A stretch of DNA of 5,457 nucleotides from Actinomycetes bacterium (GCA_021816565.1 JAKAXN010000323.1:1-5457), one strand, 5' to 3'. Numbered from the stretch's first letter, positions 1 through 5,455 are shown. Made by a program: numbers and translations. Notes: generated by a model not told the origin, from the letters alone.

Positions 1-1
1 C

Positions 2-1240
2 GGTTGGGGCCCCGGCGGCCCGGGTGGGCCCGGCGGCCCGCAGGGATGGGGTTACGGATGGGCCCCGCCCCGGCCCCGGCGCAGCCTGCCGCACACCGTC
101 ACCGCGCTGCTGCTGGTGGTGGCCGTGCTGGTCGGCCTCGGGATCGGCCACGGGGTGTGGCGATCGGTCCACAACTCGGTCGGCTCCAGTGGCGGCACGG
201 GAGGAGCGGGGGGCAACAGCTTCGGGCTGAACCCGTTCGGCAGCGGCAGCGGCTTCGGCAGCGGCACCGGCGGCTCCAGCCCGTCGGGAGCGCCGACGGG
301 GGCCCTCGGCACGGCGGCGGCCACCGTGTCCAACCAACTGGTGGACATCAACACCAGCCTCAGCTACCAGAACGGCGAGGCCGCCGGCACGGGCATCGTG
401 TTGACCTCCGACGGCTACATCCTCACCAACAACCACGTGATCTCCGGGGCCACCAGCATCAAGGCCACCGATATAGGCAACGGCCAGACCTACACCGCCA
501 CGGTGGTCGGCTACGACCGCATCCACGACGTGGCCATCATCAAGCTGCAGAACGCCTCGGGCCTCAAGACGGCCCGGATCGGCAACTCCTCGAAGGTGAA
601 CGTCGGCCAGGCGGTGGTGGGGATCGGCAACGCCGGCGGCGTGGGCGGCTCTCCGAGCACCGCGGTCGGGCAGGTGACCGCCCTCGACCAGTCCATCACC
701 GCCCAGGACGAGAGCAACGGGACCAGCGAGAAGCTGACCGGGCTGATCCAGACCAACGCCAACATCCAGCCCGGTGACTCGGGCGGGGCCCTGATCGACA
801 GTTCGGGGCAGGTGATCGGCATGGACACCGCGGCCTCCACCGGGTTCTCGTTCCAGACCCAGGGCAACCAGGGTTTCGCCATCCCGATCAACTCGGCCAT
901 GTCCATCGGCTCCCAGATCCGGGCCGGCCGGGCCTCGGCCACTGTCCACATCGGGGCGACCGCCTTCCTCGGGGTCGAGGTCGACACCTCGGCCTCGGCG
1001 GCCGGCACCCAGGGCGCCACCATCAGCGGGACCATCCCGAGCGGCCCGGCGGCCGCCGCGGGTATAGGCAGCGGTGACGTGATAACCGGTCTCGCCGGCC
1101 AGCCCGTCAACTCCCCCAGCGCGCTGACCAACCTGATCAGCCACTACCACCCGGGGGACAAGGTGCAGGTCCAGTGGACCGACCCGAGCGGGGCCAGCCA
1201 TTCGGCCACGGTCGTCCTGGCCAACGGTCCGGCCGCCTGA
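2..1240 (+). CDS. Membrane-anchored HtrA-like (S1C/trypsin-like) serine protease with PDZ domain, 5' end cut off by window
   Basis: This is an envelope protease of the DegP/HtrA type, expected to cleave misfolded or signalling proteins outside the membrane. The frame is open from base 2, so the true start lies upstream; the GTG at 116 is inside the membrane helix and is not the start. Counting codons from base 2: 1-28 are a Gly/Pro/Trp-rich, Arg-ending cytoplasmic tail; about 29-51 are one hydrophobic helix (LLLVVAVLVGLGIG); 52-100 are a Gly/Ser linker. The protease domain carries the full triad: His145 (TNNHV, nt 434-436), Asp176 (HDVAI, nt 527-529) and Ser260 (GDSGGAL, nt 779-781). A PDZ domain fills about 319-410, including LGVEVD and the GSGDVITGLAGQPV strand. 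The tail-in orientation and linker match actinobacterial homologues such as the PepD group. The acetyltransferase gene follows after 9 nt, so the two are probably co-transcribed. The family is secure; the substrate is unknown. Confidence 0.95.
   Translation, partial: GWGPGGPGGPGGPQGWGYGWAPPRPRRSLPHTVTALLLVVAVLVGLGIGHGVWRSVHNSVGSSGGTGGAGGNSFGLNPFGSGSGFGSGTGGSSPSGAPTGALGTAAATVSNQLVDINTSLSYQNGEAAGTGIVLTSDGYILTNNHVISGATSIKATDIGNGQTYTATVVGYDRIHDVAIIKLQNASGLKTARIGNSSKVNVGQAVVGIGNAGGVGGSPSTAVGQVTALDQSITAQDESNGTSEKLTGLIQTNANIQPGDSGGALIDSSGQVIGMDTAASTGFSFQTQGNQGFAIPINSAMSIGSQIRAGRASATVHIGATAFLGVEVDTSASAAGTQGATISGTIPSGPAAAAGIGSGDVITGLAGQPVNSPSALTNLISHYHPGDKVQVQWTDPSGASHSATVVLANGPAA
11..40 (+). repeat. 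Short direct repeat encoding the Gly-Gly-Pro cytoplasmic tail of the protease
   Basis: The 12-mer cccggcggcccg occurs at 11-22 and again at 29-40, an 18-nt (six-codon) period. It encodes Pro/Gly-rich hexapeptides in the cytoplasmic tail upstream of the membrane helix. Low-complexity tails like this are common in actinobacterial membrane-bound proteases and are thought to vary in length by slippage. The repeat may continue upstream of the window. Confidence 0.7.
236..266 (+). repeat. In-frame direct repeat encoding a Phe-Gly-Ser-Gly linker
   Basis: The 13-mer ttcggcagcggca is found at 236-248 and 254-266, again with an 18-nt period. It encodes FGSGSG followed by FGSGTG in the flexible extracytoplasmic linker between membrane helix and protease domain. 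It is best read as a slippage-prone spacer rather than a functional site. Confidence 0.7.
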
Positions 1241-1249
1241 CCCCTTGGG

Positions 1250-2233
1250 ATGGGCCCGGAGCTCACGCCGCTGGCGGCCCTACCGCTCCTCGACGGCGCG
1301 TCCGGTGATGAGCTGGAGGCGCTGGCCGGCCTGACCAGGCCCGGTTCGGCCGGGCCCGGTGAGGTCCTCGGGCGCGAGGGTGAGCCGGGTAACGAGTTCT
1401 GGCTGCTGCTGGAGGGCCGGGTGGCCGTCACCCTCGGCGGCCACCACCTGGCCGACGCCGGGCCCGGATCCATCCTCGGCGAGCTGGCCCTGCTGCGGGG
1501 CCGGCCCCGCTCGGCCACGGTGACAGCGGTGGAACCGTGCCGGTACCGGCGCGGCGGGGCCGACGCCCTGGAGCGGATGCTCGCCAACACCGCAGTGCGG
1601 GCCCGCCTGAGGAGGCTGGCCAGCGCCCGGCTGGCCCAGGACCTCAAGCCGGTGCACATGACCCTCCGGGACGGGACGGCGGTGGTGGTACGCCCGCTCC
1701 TGCCGTCCGACCGGCCGGCCCTGGACCAGGCCCTGCACGACATGTCGCGCGACAGCATCCGGCGCAGGTTCTTCACCGCCGGCACCCCCTCGCCGGCCCT
1801 GGTCGACTACCTGATCGACATCGACTACGTGGACCACTTCGCCTGGGTGGTGCTCGACCGGGAGACCGGCCACGGGATGGCCACCGGACGCTACGTCCGC
1901 CGGCCCGGCGACGAGGAGGCCGAGATGGCCTTCACCACGGTGGACCGCTACCAGGGCCGGGGGCTCGGGACGTTCCTGCTGGGGGCCCTGGGGGCCACCG
2001 CGGTGGAGGCCGGCATCACGTCGCTGTTCGCCCACGTGATGGAGGACAACGGGCCCATGCGCAAGGTGTTCGCCAAGGCCGGGGGGCAGGCGCACTTCGA
2101 CGAGCCGGGCCTGGTGGTGGTCTCCGTGGACCCGGAGCGGGCCGCGGCCCTGCTCGACCCGGCCACCAGGGCGGGACTGGCCGGGGCGGTGCGAGACGTG
2201 GTCACCGCCGCGTCACTGGCCCTCCGGGTCTGA
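1250..2233 (+). CDS. Cyclic-nucleotide-binding domain / GNAT protein lysine acetyltransferase (Pat/KATmt-type)
   Basis: The protein is predicted to acetylate lysines on target proteins (acyl-CoA synthetases in mycobacterial homologues) under control of cAMP. It has 327 residues; Mycobacterium tuberculosis Rv0998 and M. smegmatis MSMEG_5458, as I recall, have about 333 and the same domain order. Residues about 8-125 are a cyclic-nucleotide-binding domain with an intact phosphate-binding cassette at 77-91 (GELALLRGRPRSATV: Glu78, Arg87, Ser88). Residues about 136-295 are the GNAT domain. It contains YVDHFAWVV (193-201), the likely general base Glu225 (EEAEMAF), and the acetyl-CoA pyrophosphate loop YQGRGLG (234-240). 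Translation starts at ATG 1250, nine bases after the protease stop and in the same frame, with no convincing Shine-Dalgarno site, which suggests coupling to protease translation. Its 3' end overlaps the convergent crotonase gene by 21 nt. Function rests on family knowledge; targets here are unknown. Confidence 0.93.
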   Translation: MGPELTPLAALPLLDGASGDELEALAGLTRPGSAGPGEVLGREGEPGNEFWLLLEGRVAVTLGGHHLADAGPGSILGELALLRGRPRSATVTAVEPCRYRRGGADALERMLANTAVRARLRRLASARLAQDLKPVHMTLRDGTAVVVRPLLPSDRPALDQALHDMSRDSIRRRFFTAGTPSPALVDYLIDIDYVDHFAWVVLDRETGHGMATGRYVRRPGDEEAEMAFTTVDRYQGRGLGTFLLGALGATAVEAGITSLFAHVMEDNGPMRKVFAKAGGQAHFDEPGLVVVSVDPERAAALLDPATRAGLAGAVRDVVTAASLALRV

Positions 2234-3223
2234 GAGCCGGTCGACCAGGCCCCACGCCAGAGCGGTGGGGGCGTCGACCGCCTCCCCCGACAGGGCCAGC
2301 CAGGCGGTCCGGCCGGGACCGGCGCGCCGGGCCAGGCTGACCGTGCCGCCGGCGCCGGGGATCAACCCCATGGACAGCTCCGGGAGCCACATCCGGGTGT
2401 CCGGTCCGGCCCGGACGGTCCCGGCGAAGGCGGGCAGCTCCATGCCGGACCCGGCGCAGGCCCCGTGGAGGGTGGCGGTGACCCGGCCGGCCATCGCGGC
2501 CAGGAGCCGGGCCGGGCTGCGGGCGGTGCGGACCAGGTGGGCGGTGGCCGGGTCGGGGGCGGTGGCGAACTCGGTGAGGTCGCCGCCGCTGCAGAACGAC
2601 GGGCCCCGCCCGGCCAGCTCCACCTCGAGCCCGGGGTCCACCGCGGCGACCGTCAGGGCCTCGCAGAGGGCGTCGCGCATGGCCCGGTTGTAGGCGTTGT
2701 GGACCCGGGGCCGGTTGAGGGTGATCTTCAGCCGCTGGCCGTGGCGTTCCACGATCACCGGCGGTCCGCTGTCGGATCCGGACAAAGGGGCGGGCCGGGC
2801 GGCGGCCCAGGCCCGGAACTCCGGTCCGGCCTGCAGGCTGGAGTAGGTGAGCGACTCGAGGGCCAGGCCCTCATCAACGGACCGCCCGGGGCCCAGGCGG
2901 AGAAGCTGGGCCAGGGCCACCGCCGCCACCGGAGCGGCTGACACCCGGGATGCCAGCAGGGCCAGTGCGACGCCGGTGTCGGCCACCCCCACCCAGGGGG
3001 CGGGGGGGTCGGGCTCGGCGGTCAAGAGCACGTCGGCCCCGGGGGAGGGGCCGACCCGGGGGGCACCGACCGCGACCACCACGGCCGGGAACAGGGCCGG
3101 CACCGCCAGCGGCCCCGGGCCGTCGAGATCCACCGCCACCAGCGGGCCGCCGGGCGGCGGCAGGTCGGACAGGCCGGCCGTGAAGTCGGCGAATAGCCGG
3201 CCGGCCCCGGCCCGGTCGATCAG
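2213..3223 (-). CDS. Enoyl-CoA hydratase/isomerase (crotonase) family protein with rearranged domain order
   Basis: The protein probably hydrates or isomerises an acyl-CoA double bond. Numbering from the CTG at 3223 (336 aa): residues 154-330 form a crotonase core. The first oxyanion loop is GPSFCSGGDL (207-216), the second is GACAGSGMEL (254-263), and Glu262 and Glu282 (LPELSMGLIPGAGGT) match the two catalytic glutamates of classical enoyl-CoA hydratase. The usual C-terminal helical segment is missing after GLVDRL. A segment that looks just like it lies at 82-140 (SVDEGLALESLTYSSLQAG), N-terminal to the core. Residues 24-80 are short strand-like pieces (LVAVDLDG, AVVVAVG, ADVLLT). The start is uncertain. 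The CTG overlaps the oxidoreductase stop as CTGA, and G/C at third positions stays high from 3223 on. The first standard starts are GTG at 3139 or 3133; an ATG at 3412 would overlap the upstream gene by 193 nt. The gene is coupled to the oxidoreductase; the substrate is unknown. Confidence 0.85.
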   Translation of the reverse strand: MIDRAGAGRLFADFTAGLSDLPPPGGPLVAVDLDGPGPLAVPALFPAVVVAVGAPRVGPSPGADVLLTAEPDPPAPWVGVADTGVALALLASRVSAAPVAAVALAQLLRLGPGRSVDEGLALESLTYSSLQAGPEFRAWAAARPAPLSGSDSGPPVIVERHGQRLKITLNRPRVHNAYNRAMRDALCEALTVAAVDPGLEVELAGRGPSFCSGGDLTEFATAPDPATAHLVRTARSPARLLAAMAGRVTATLHGACAGSGMELPAFAGTVRAGPDTRMWLPELSMGLIPGAGGTVSLARRAGPGRTAWLALSGEAVDAPTALAWGLVDRLSDPEGQ

Positions 3224-4230
3224 TGCAGGTCGCGCAGACCGGCCAGGATACGAGGCGCCACCCCCTGGTCGTCGTAGGGCATGTAGAGGCTCATACGGTC
3301 CACGATGTCGCCGAAGCGCCGCTGGAGCAGGGCCGGCACCTCCTCGGGGGTACCCCGCACGGCGAAGGCGTCGAGGATCTCGTCGGTGATGAGCGCGCCC
3401 ATCTGGTCCCACTCTCCCTGCTTGGACAGCGAGTTGAGCTGCGGCTGGAGGTCCCCCCAGCCGTGGAGCTCGAGCACCGGGCGGTAGGCCGGGGTGGAGG
3501 CGTAGAACGCTATCTGCTTCCGGGTGCCGCGCTCGGCCTCGGCCATCTCCTGGTCGCTGTCACCGGTGACGACGAAAGCCGGGTAGGAGAACTGGAACTC
3601 GGCGAGCGAGCGGCCGTTGGCCGCCAGCACCGACTCGACGGTGGGGACGGTGACCTCCCGCAGGTACCGCTCGGTGGTGAAGCCGTGGACCAGGAGCCCG
3701 TCGGCTACCTCGGCCGCCACCCTGGTCATCCCCTCCCCCACCGCGGCCAGGAAGACCTTGGGGGCGCCGAACTCGGACGGCCCCGGATGGAAGAAGGGGG
3801 TCATGAGGGTGTGGGTGTAGAACTCGCCCCGGAAGTCCAGCTTGGTGCCGTTCTGCCAGCAGTCCCAGATGGCCCGCATGGCCAGGATGAACTCGCGCAT
3901 GCGCGGCGCCGGATGGGACCACGGCATGGAGTAGCGCCTCTCGATGTGGGGCTTGATCTGCGAGCCCAGCCCCAGTATCAGCCGGCCTCCGGAGTAGGCG
4001 TTGAGGTCCCATCCCTGGTTGGCCAGGGTCATGGGGCTGCGGCCGAAGGCCACGACTATGGCGGTACCGAGGGTGATCCTCTCGGTGTGCTCGGCCGCGA
4101 GCAGCAGCGGCATGAGCGGGTCGTGCCCGGTCTCCGCCGACCATATGGCGTCGTAACCGGCTTCCTCGGCCTTGCGGGCCGAGGAAGCGGCAGCGCGCAG
4201 GTCACTTCCGATACCCCCGTCGACGAGCAT
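3220..4230 (-). CDS. LLM-class F420-dependent oxidoreductase (MSMEG_2256-like family)
   Basis: The product is a soluble TIM-barrel oxidoreductase of the bacterial luciferase-like superfamily, predicted to use the deazaflavin F420 and transfer hydride to or from an unknown alcohol, aldehyde or unsaturated substrate. It has 336 residues, normal for the family. Visible signatures are AEEAGYDAIWSAETGHDP (21-38), the strand ITLGTAIVVAFGRSP (52-66), AYSGGRLILGLGSQ (78-91), PWSHPAPRMREF (103-114), FRGEFYTHTLMTPFFHPGP (133-151) and VADGLLVHGFTTERYLREVT (175-194). Together these recall the group typified by M. smegmatis MSMEG_2256. ATG at 4230 is chosen because family members begin at about this point and a -10-like TATTGT lies 7 nt upstream, so the mRNA may be leaderless. 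The gene is divergent from the NTF2-like gene and its stop overlaps the crotonase start, so it probably leads a two-gene operon. F420 rather than FMN use is inferred from family, not shown by a specific residue here. Confidence 0.93.
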   Translation of the reverse strand: MLVDGGIGSDLRAAASSARKAEEAGYDAIWSAETGHDPLMPLLLAAEHTERITLGTAIVVAFGRSPMTLANQGWDLNAYSGGRLILGLGSQIKPHIERRYSMPWSHPAPRMREFILAMRAIWDCWQNGTKLDFRGEFYTHTLMTPFFHPGPSEFGAPKVFLAAVGEGMTRVAAEVADGLLVHGFTTERYLREVTVPTVESVLAANGRSLAEFQFSYPAFVVTGDSDQEMAEAERGTRKQIAFYASTPAYRPVLELHGWGDLQPQLNSLSKQGEWDQMGALITDEILDAFAVRGTPEEVPALLQRRFGDIVDRMSLYMPYDDQGVAPRILAGLRDLH

Positions 4231-4243
4231 GCCCCGAACAATA
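4231..4243 (-). promoter_or_regulatory. Putative -10 element for the oxidoreductase operon, leaderless start
   Basis: Read on the minus strand, TATTGT (4243 to 4238) fits the actinobacterial TAnnnT -10 pattern and ends 7 nt before the ATG at 4230. Transcription would then begin at or next to the start codon, giving a leaderless mRNA. There is no Shine-Dalgarno sequence that would argue otherwise. I see no convincing -35 hexamer. Confidence 0.45.
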
Positions 4244-4253
4244 ACCGCCCGGT
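4244..4253. promoter_or_regulatory. Small inverted repeat between two divergent -10 boxes, possible operator
   Basis: ACCG-CC-CGGT is a perfect dyad with 4-bp arms, centred in the 34-bp divergent spacer and lying almost exactly between the two -10-like hexamers (4238-4243 and 4253-4258). A short dyad is expected by chance in GC-rich DNA, so its operator role is only suggested by position. Confidence 0.25.
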
Positions 4254-4264
4254 ATGGTCTGGCT
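4253..4264 (+). promoter_or_regulatory. Putative -10 element for the NTF2-like gene, leaderless start
   Basis: TATGGT at 4253-4258 fits TAnnnT and ends 6 nt before the GTG at 4265, so the predicted transcript start coincides with the start codon. No Shine-Dalgarno sequence precedes the GTG. The -35 region would overlap the start of the divergent oxidoreductase gene and shows no consensus. Confidence 0.45.
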
Positions 4265-4714
4265 GTGGGGTACAGCGAATCAGAGATCGTTTCCGCGTTC
4301 GACCACTACCGGGAGGCGGCCGAGGAAGCGGGCCGTACCGGCAACTGGGACCTCTTCGTCGGCTGCTTCACCGAGGACGTGCGCTACATCGAGCATCACT
4401 ACGGCGTGTTCCGCGGCCGGGAGGAGGTGCGGGAGTGGGTGGTGCCGGCCATGACCACCTGGCCGGTCGACCACATGACCTCGTTCCCGTGGAACTGGTA
4501 CCTCATCGACGCCGAACGGGGCTGGGTGGTCGGAGAGGTAGCCAACGTGATGGAGGACCCGGGGGACGGCGGGCGCTACGAGGCAGCGAACTGGACCCGG
4601 CTGGTGTACGGCGGTGACGGGCTCTTCTGCGAGGAGGAGGACGTCTACAACCCCGGCGAGTTCGCCCAGATGATCGGCTCGTGGATGCAGGCCTGGAAGG
4701 CCCACCACCCCTAG
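4265..4714 (+). CDS. NTF2-like / SnoaL-like family protein
   Basis: This is a 149-residue single-domain protein of the NTF2-like (SnoaL-like) cone-shaped alpha+beta fold. The fold serves small enzymes (isomerases, epoxide hydrolases, cyclases) and ligand-binding proteins, so the exact reaction cannot be named. An N-terminal helix (SEIVSAFDHYREAAEEAG) precedes the typical NWDLFVGCFTEDVRYIEHHY block (27-46), FRGREEVREWV (49-59) and the strand GWVVGEVANVMEDPGDG (86-102). GTG at 4265 is chosen because family members start with a similar short peptide before the first helix. In addition, third positions between the alternative ATG at 4229 and 4264 lack the G/C bias of real genes here. The gene diverges from the F420-type oxidoreductase, hinting at a shared pathway. 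Its TAG stop interlocks with the stop of the convergent response regulator in one CTAG. Confidence 0.85.
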   Translation: MGYSESEIVSAFDHYREAAEEAGRTGNWDLFVGCFTEDVRYIEHHYGVFRGREEVREWVVPAMTTWPVDHMTSFPWNWYLIDAERGWVVGEVANVMEDPGDGGRYEAANWTRLVYGGDGLFCEEEDVYNPGEFAQMIGSWMQAWKAHHP

Positions 4715-5424
4715 CCCCGGGGCGCCTCGAACTTGTAGCCCAGCCCCCTCACGGTGGTGATGCGGACCGGCTTGGCCGGGTCCTCCTCCACCTTGGCCCG
4801 CAGCCGCTTTATGTGCACATCGAGGGTCTTGGTGTCGCCCACATAGTTGGGCCCCCAGATGCGGTCGATCAGGGTCTCGCGGGTGAGGACCCGCCCGGCG
4901 TTGGACATGAGGAGCTCCAGGAGCTCGAACTCCTTGAGCGGCAGCGGCACCAGCTCGCCCCGCAGGTGCACCTCGTGGCGTTCGGGGTCGAGCGACAGGC
5001 CGTCGATCTCCAGGCGGTCGAATGCGCCGTCCTGCTCGGGCCGGCTCTCGCCGGCCCGGCGCATCACCGCCCTCATCCGGGCGACCAGCTCCCGCAGCCG
5101 GAACGGCTTGGTGACGTAGTCGTCCGCGCCCACCTCGAGGCCGACCACCGTGTCGATCTCGCTGCTCTTGGCCGTCACCATGATGATCGGCACCCGGCTG
5201 TGGGACCGTAGCTCCCGGCACACGTCGATGCCGGACTTCTTGGGCAGCCACAGGTCCAAGAGGATCAGGTCGGGGCGCACCCGGTCGAACATCTCCAGGC
5301 CCTCCACCCCGTCGCGGGCCACGTTGACGACGAACCCCTCCCGCTTCAGGCCGATCACCAGCGCCTCGATGAAGGACTCCTCGTCCTCGATCACCAGCAC
5401 CGAGATGGTGTCAGTCATGACCAT
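4711..5424 (-). CDS. regX3: OmpR/PhoB-family response regulator, RegX3-like
   Basis: The product is a DNA-binding response regulator; it closely resembles RegX3 of the SenX3-RegX3 phosphate-responsive system of mycobacteria. It has 237 residues. The receiver domain (about 7-122) has acidic pocket Glu13/Asp14, phospho-acceptor Asp57 (LILLDLWLP), Thr84 (MVTAK), Tyr103 and Lys106 (DDYVTKPF). The winged-helix domain (about 138-235) contains LPLKEFELLELLM (161-173), GRVLTRETLIDRIWG (177-191), recognition helix DTKTLDVHIKRLRAK (197-211) and wing VRGLGYKFE (225-233). The blocks SEIDTVVGLEVGADDYVTKP and YVGDTKTLDVHIKRLR are nearly the RegX3 sequences I remember. ATG 5424 is preferred over ATG 5418 because AGGAG lies 6 nt before it. 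The sensor kinase is probably encoded just upstream, beyond the right edge. Calling it phosphate-responsive is inference from similarity. Confidence 0.92.
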   Translation of the reverse strand: MVMTDTISVLVIEDEESFIEALVIGLKREGFVVNVARDGVEGLEMFDRVRPDLILLDLWLPKKSGIDVCRELRSHSRVPIIMVTAKSSEIDTVVGLEVGADDYVTKPFRLRELVARMRAVMRRAGESRPEQDGAFDRLEIDGLSLDPERHEVHLRGELVPLPLKEFELLELLMSNAGRVLTRETLIDRIWGPNYVGDTKTLDVHIKRLRAKVEEDPAKPVRITTVRGLGYKFEAPRG

Positions 5425-5455
5425 GTGCAGCTCCTGCAGCCGGCAGTTCGAGAGT
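5411..5455 (-). CDS. Possible last codons of an upstream sensor histidine kinase (partial)
   Basis: Reading the minus strand from 5455 gives TLELPAAGAAHGHD and a TGA at 5413-5411. The peptide start TLELPA is what the end of a HATPase domain often looks like, and SenX3-type kinases sit directly before regX3. The stop would overlap the regulator start by 14 nt, as expected for a coupled pair. Against this, third positions in this frame are poor in G/C, while the regulator's own frame is G/C-rich there and also open to the edge. Only 14 codons are visible, so this is tentative. Confidence 0.3.
   Translation of the reverse strand, partial: TLELPAAGAAHGHD
5431..5435 (-). promoter_or_regulatory. 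Shine-Dalgarno site of the response regulator
   Basis: On the minus strand AGGAG is followed by a 6-nt spacer and then ATG 5424. It is the clearest ribosome-binding site in the window and favours ATG 5424 over the in-frame ATG at 5418, where the spacing would be 12 nt. Confidence 0.75.

Noticed and set aside
4..777. 257-residue reading frame overlapping the protease in another frame
   Set aside because: Its Arg/Gln/His-rich sequence is the frame-shifted image of the protease; the catalytic triad lies in the other frame.
1144..1785. 213-residue minus-strand reading frame over the protease/acetyltransferase junction
   Set aside because: It is an Arg/Ser-rich composition shadow that crosses two real genes.
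1280..2095. 271-residue minus-strand reading frame inside the acetyltransferase
   Set aside because: It has a biased His/Gly/Pro/Arg composition typical of a complementary-strand shadow and no recognisable domain, while the plus strand encodes a full two-domain protein.
2200..2260. Rho-independent terminator at either convergent junction
   Set aside because: Coding sequence continues through both junctions, and no stem followed by a T-run is visible on either strand.
2465..2941. 158-residue plus-strand reading frame antisense to the crotonase
   Set aside because: It is Gly/Arg/Pro-rich with no domain, and the opposite strand carries the intact crotonase active-site motifs.
4236..4247. GTTATTGTTCGG on the minus strand as a PHO-box/RegX3-like site
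   Set aside because: It has two GTT-starting units but a poor match to the GTTCACC-type repeats I know for PhoP/RegX3, and it coincides with the -10-like box.
3223..4617. 464-residue plus-strand reading frame across the oxidoreductase and into the NTF2-like gene
   Set aside because: It is antisense to a clearly recognisable oxidoreductase, runs into a different frame of the NTF2-like gene, and its peptide has no family signature. Long open antisense frames are expected at this GC content.
4280..5251. 323-residue minus-strand frame over the regulator and NTF2-like gene
   Set aside because: It is out of frame with the response regulator, whose receiver and winged-helix motifs are unambiguous, and shows only low-complexity sequence.
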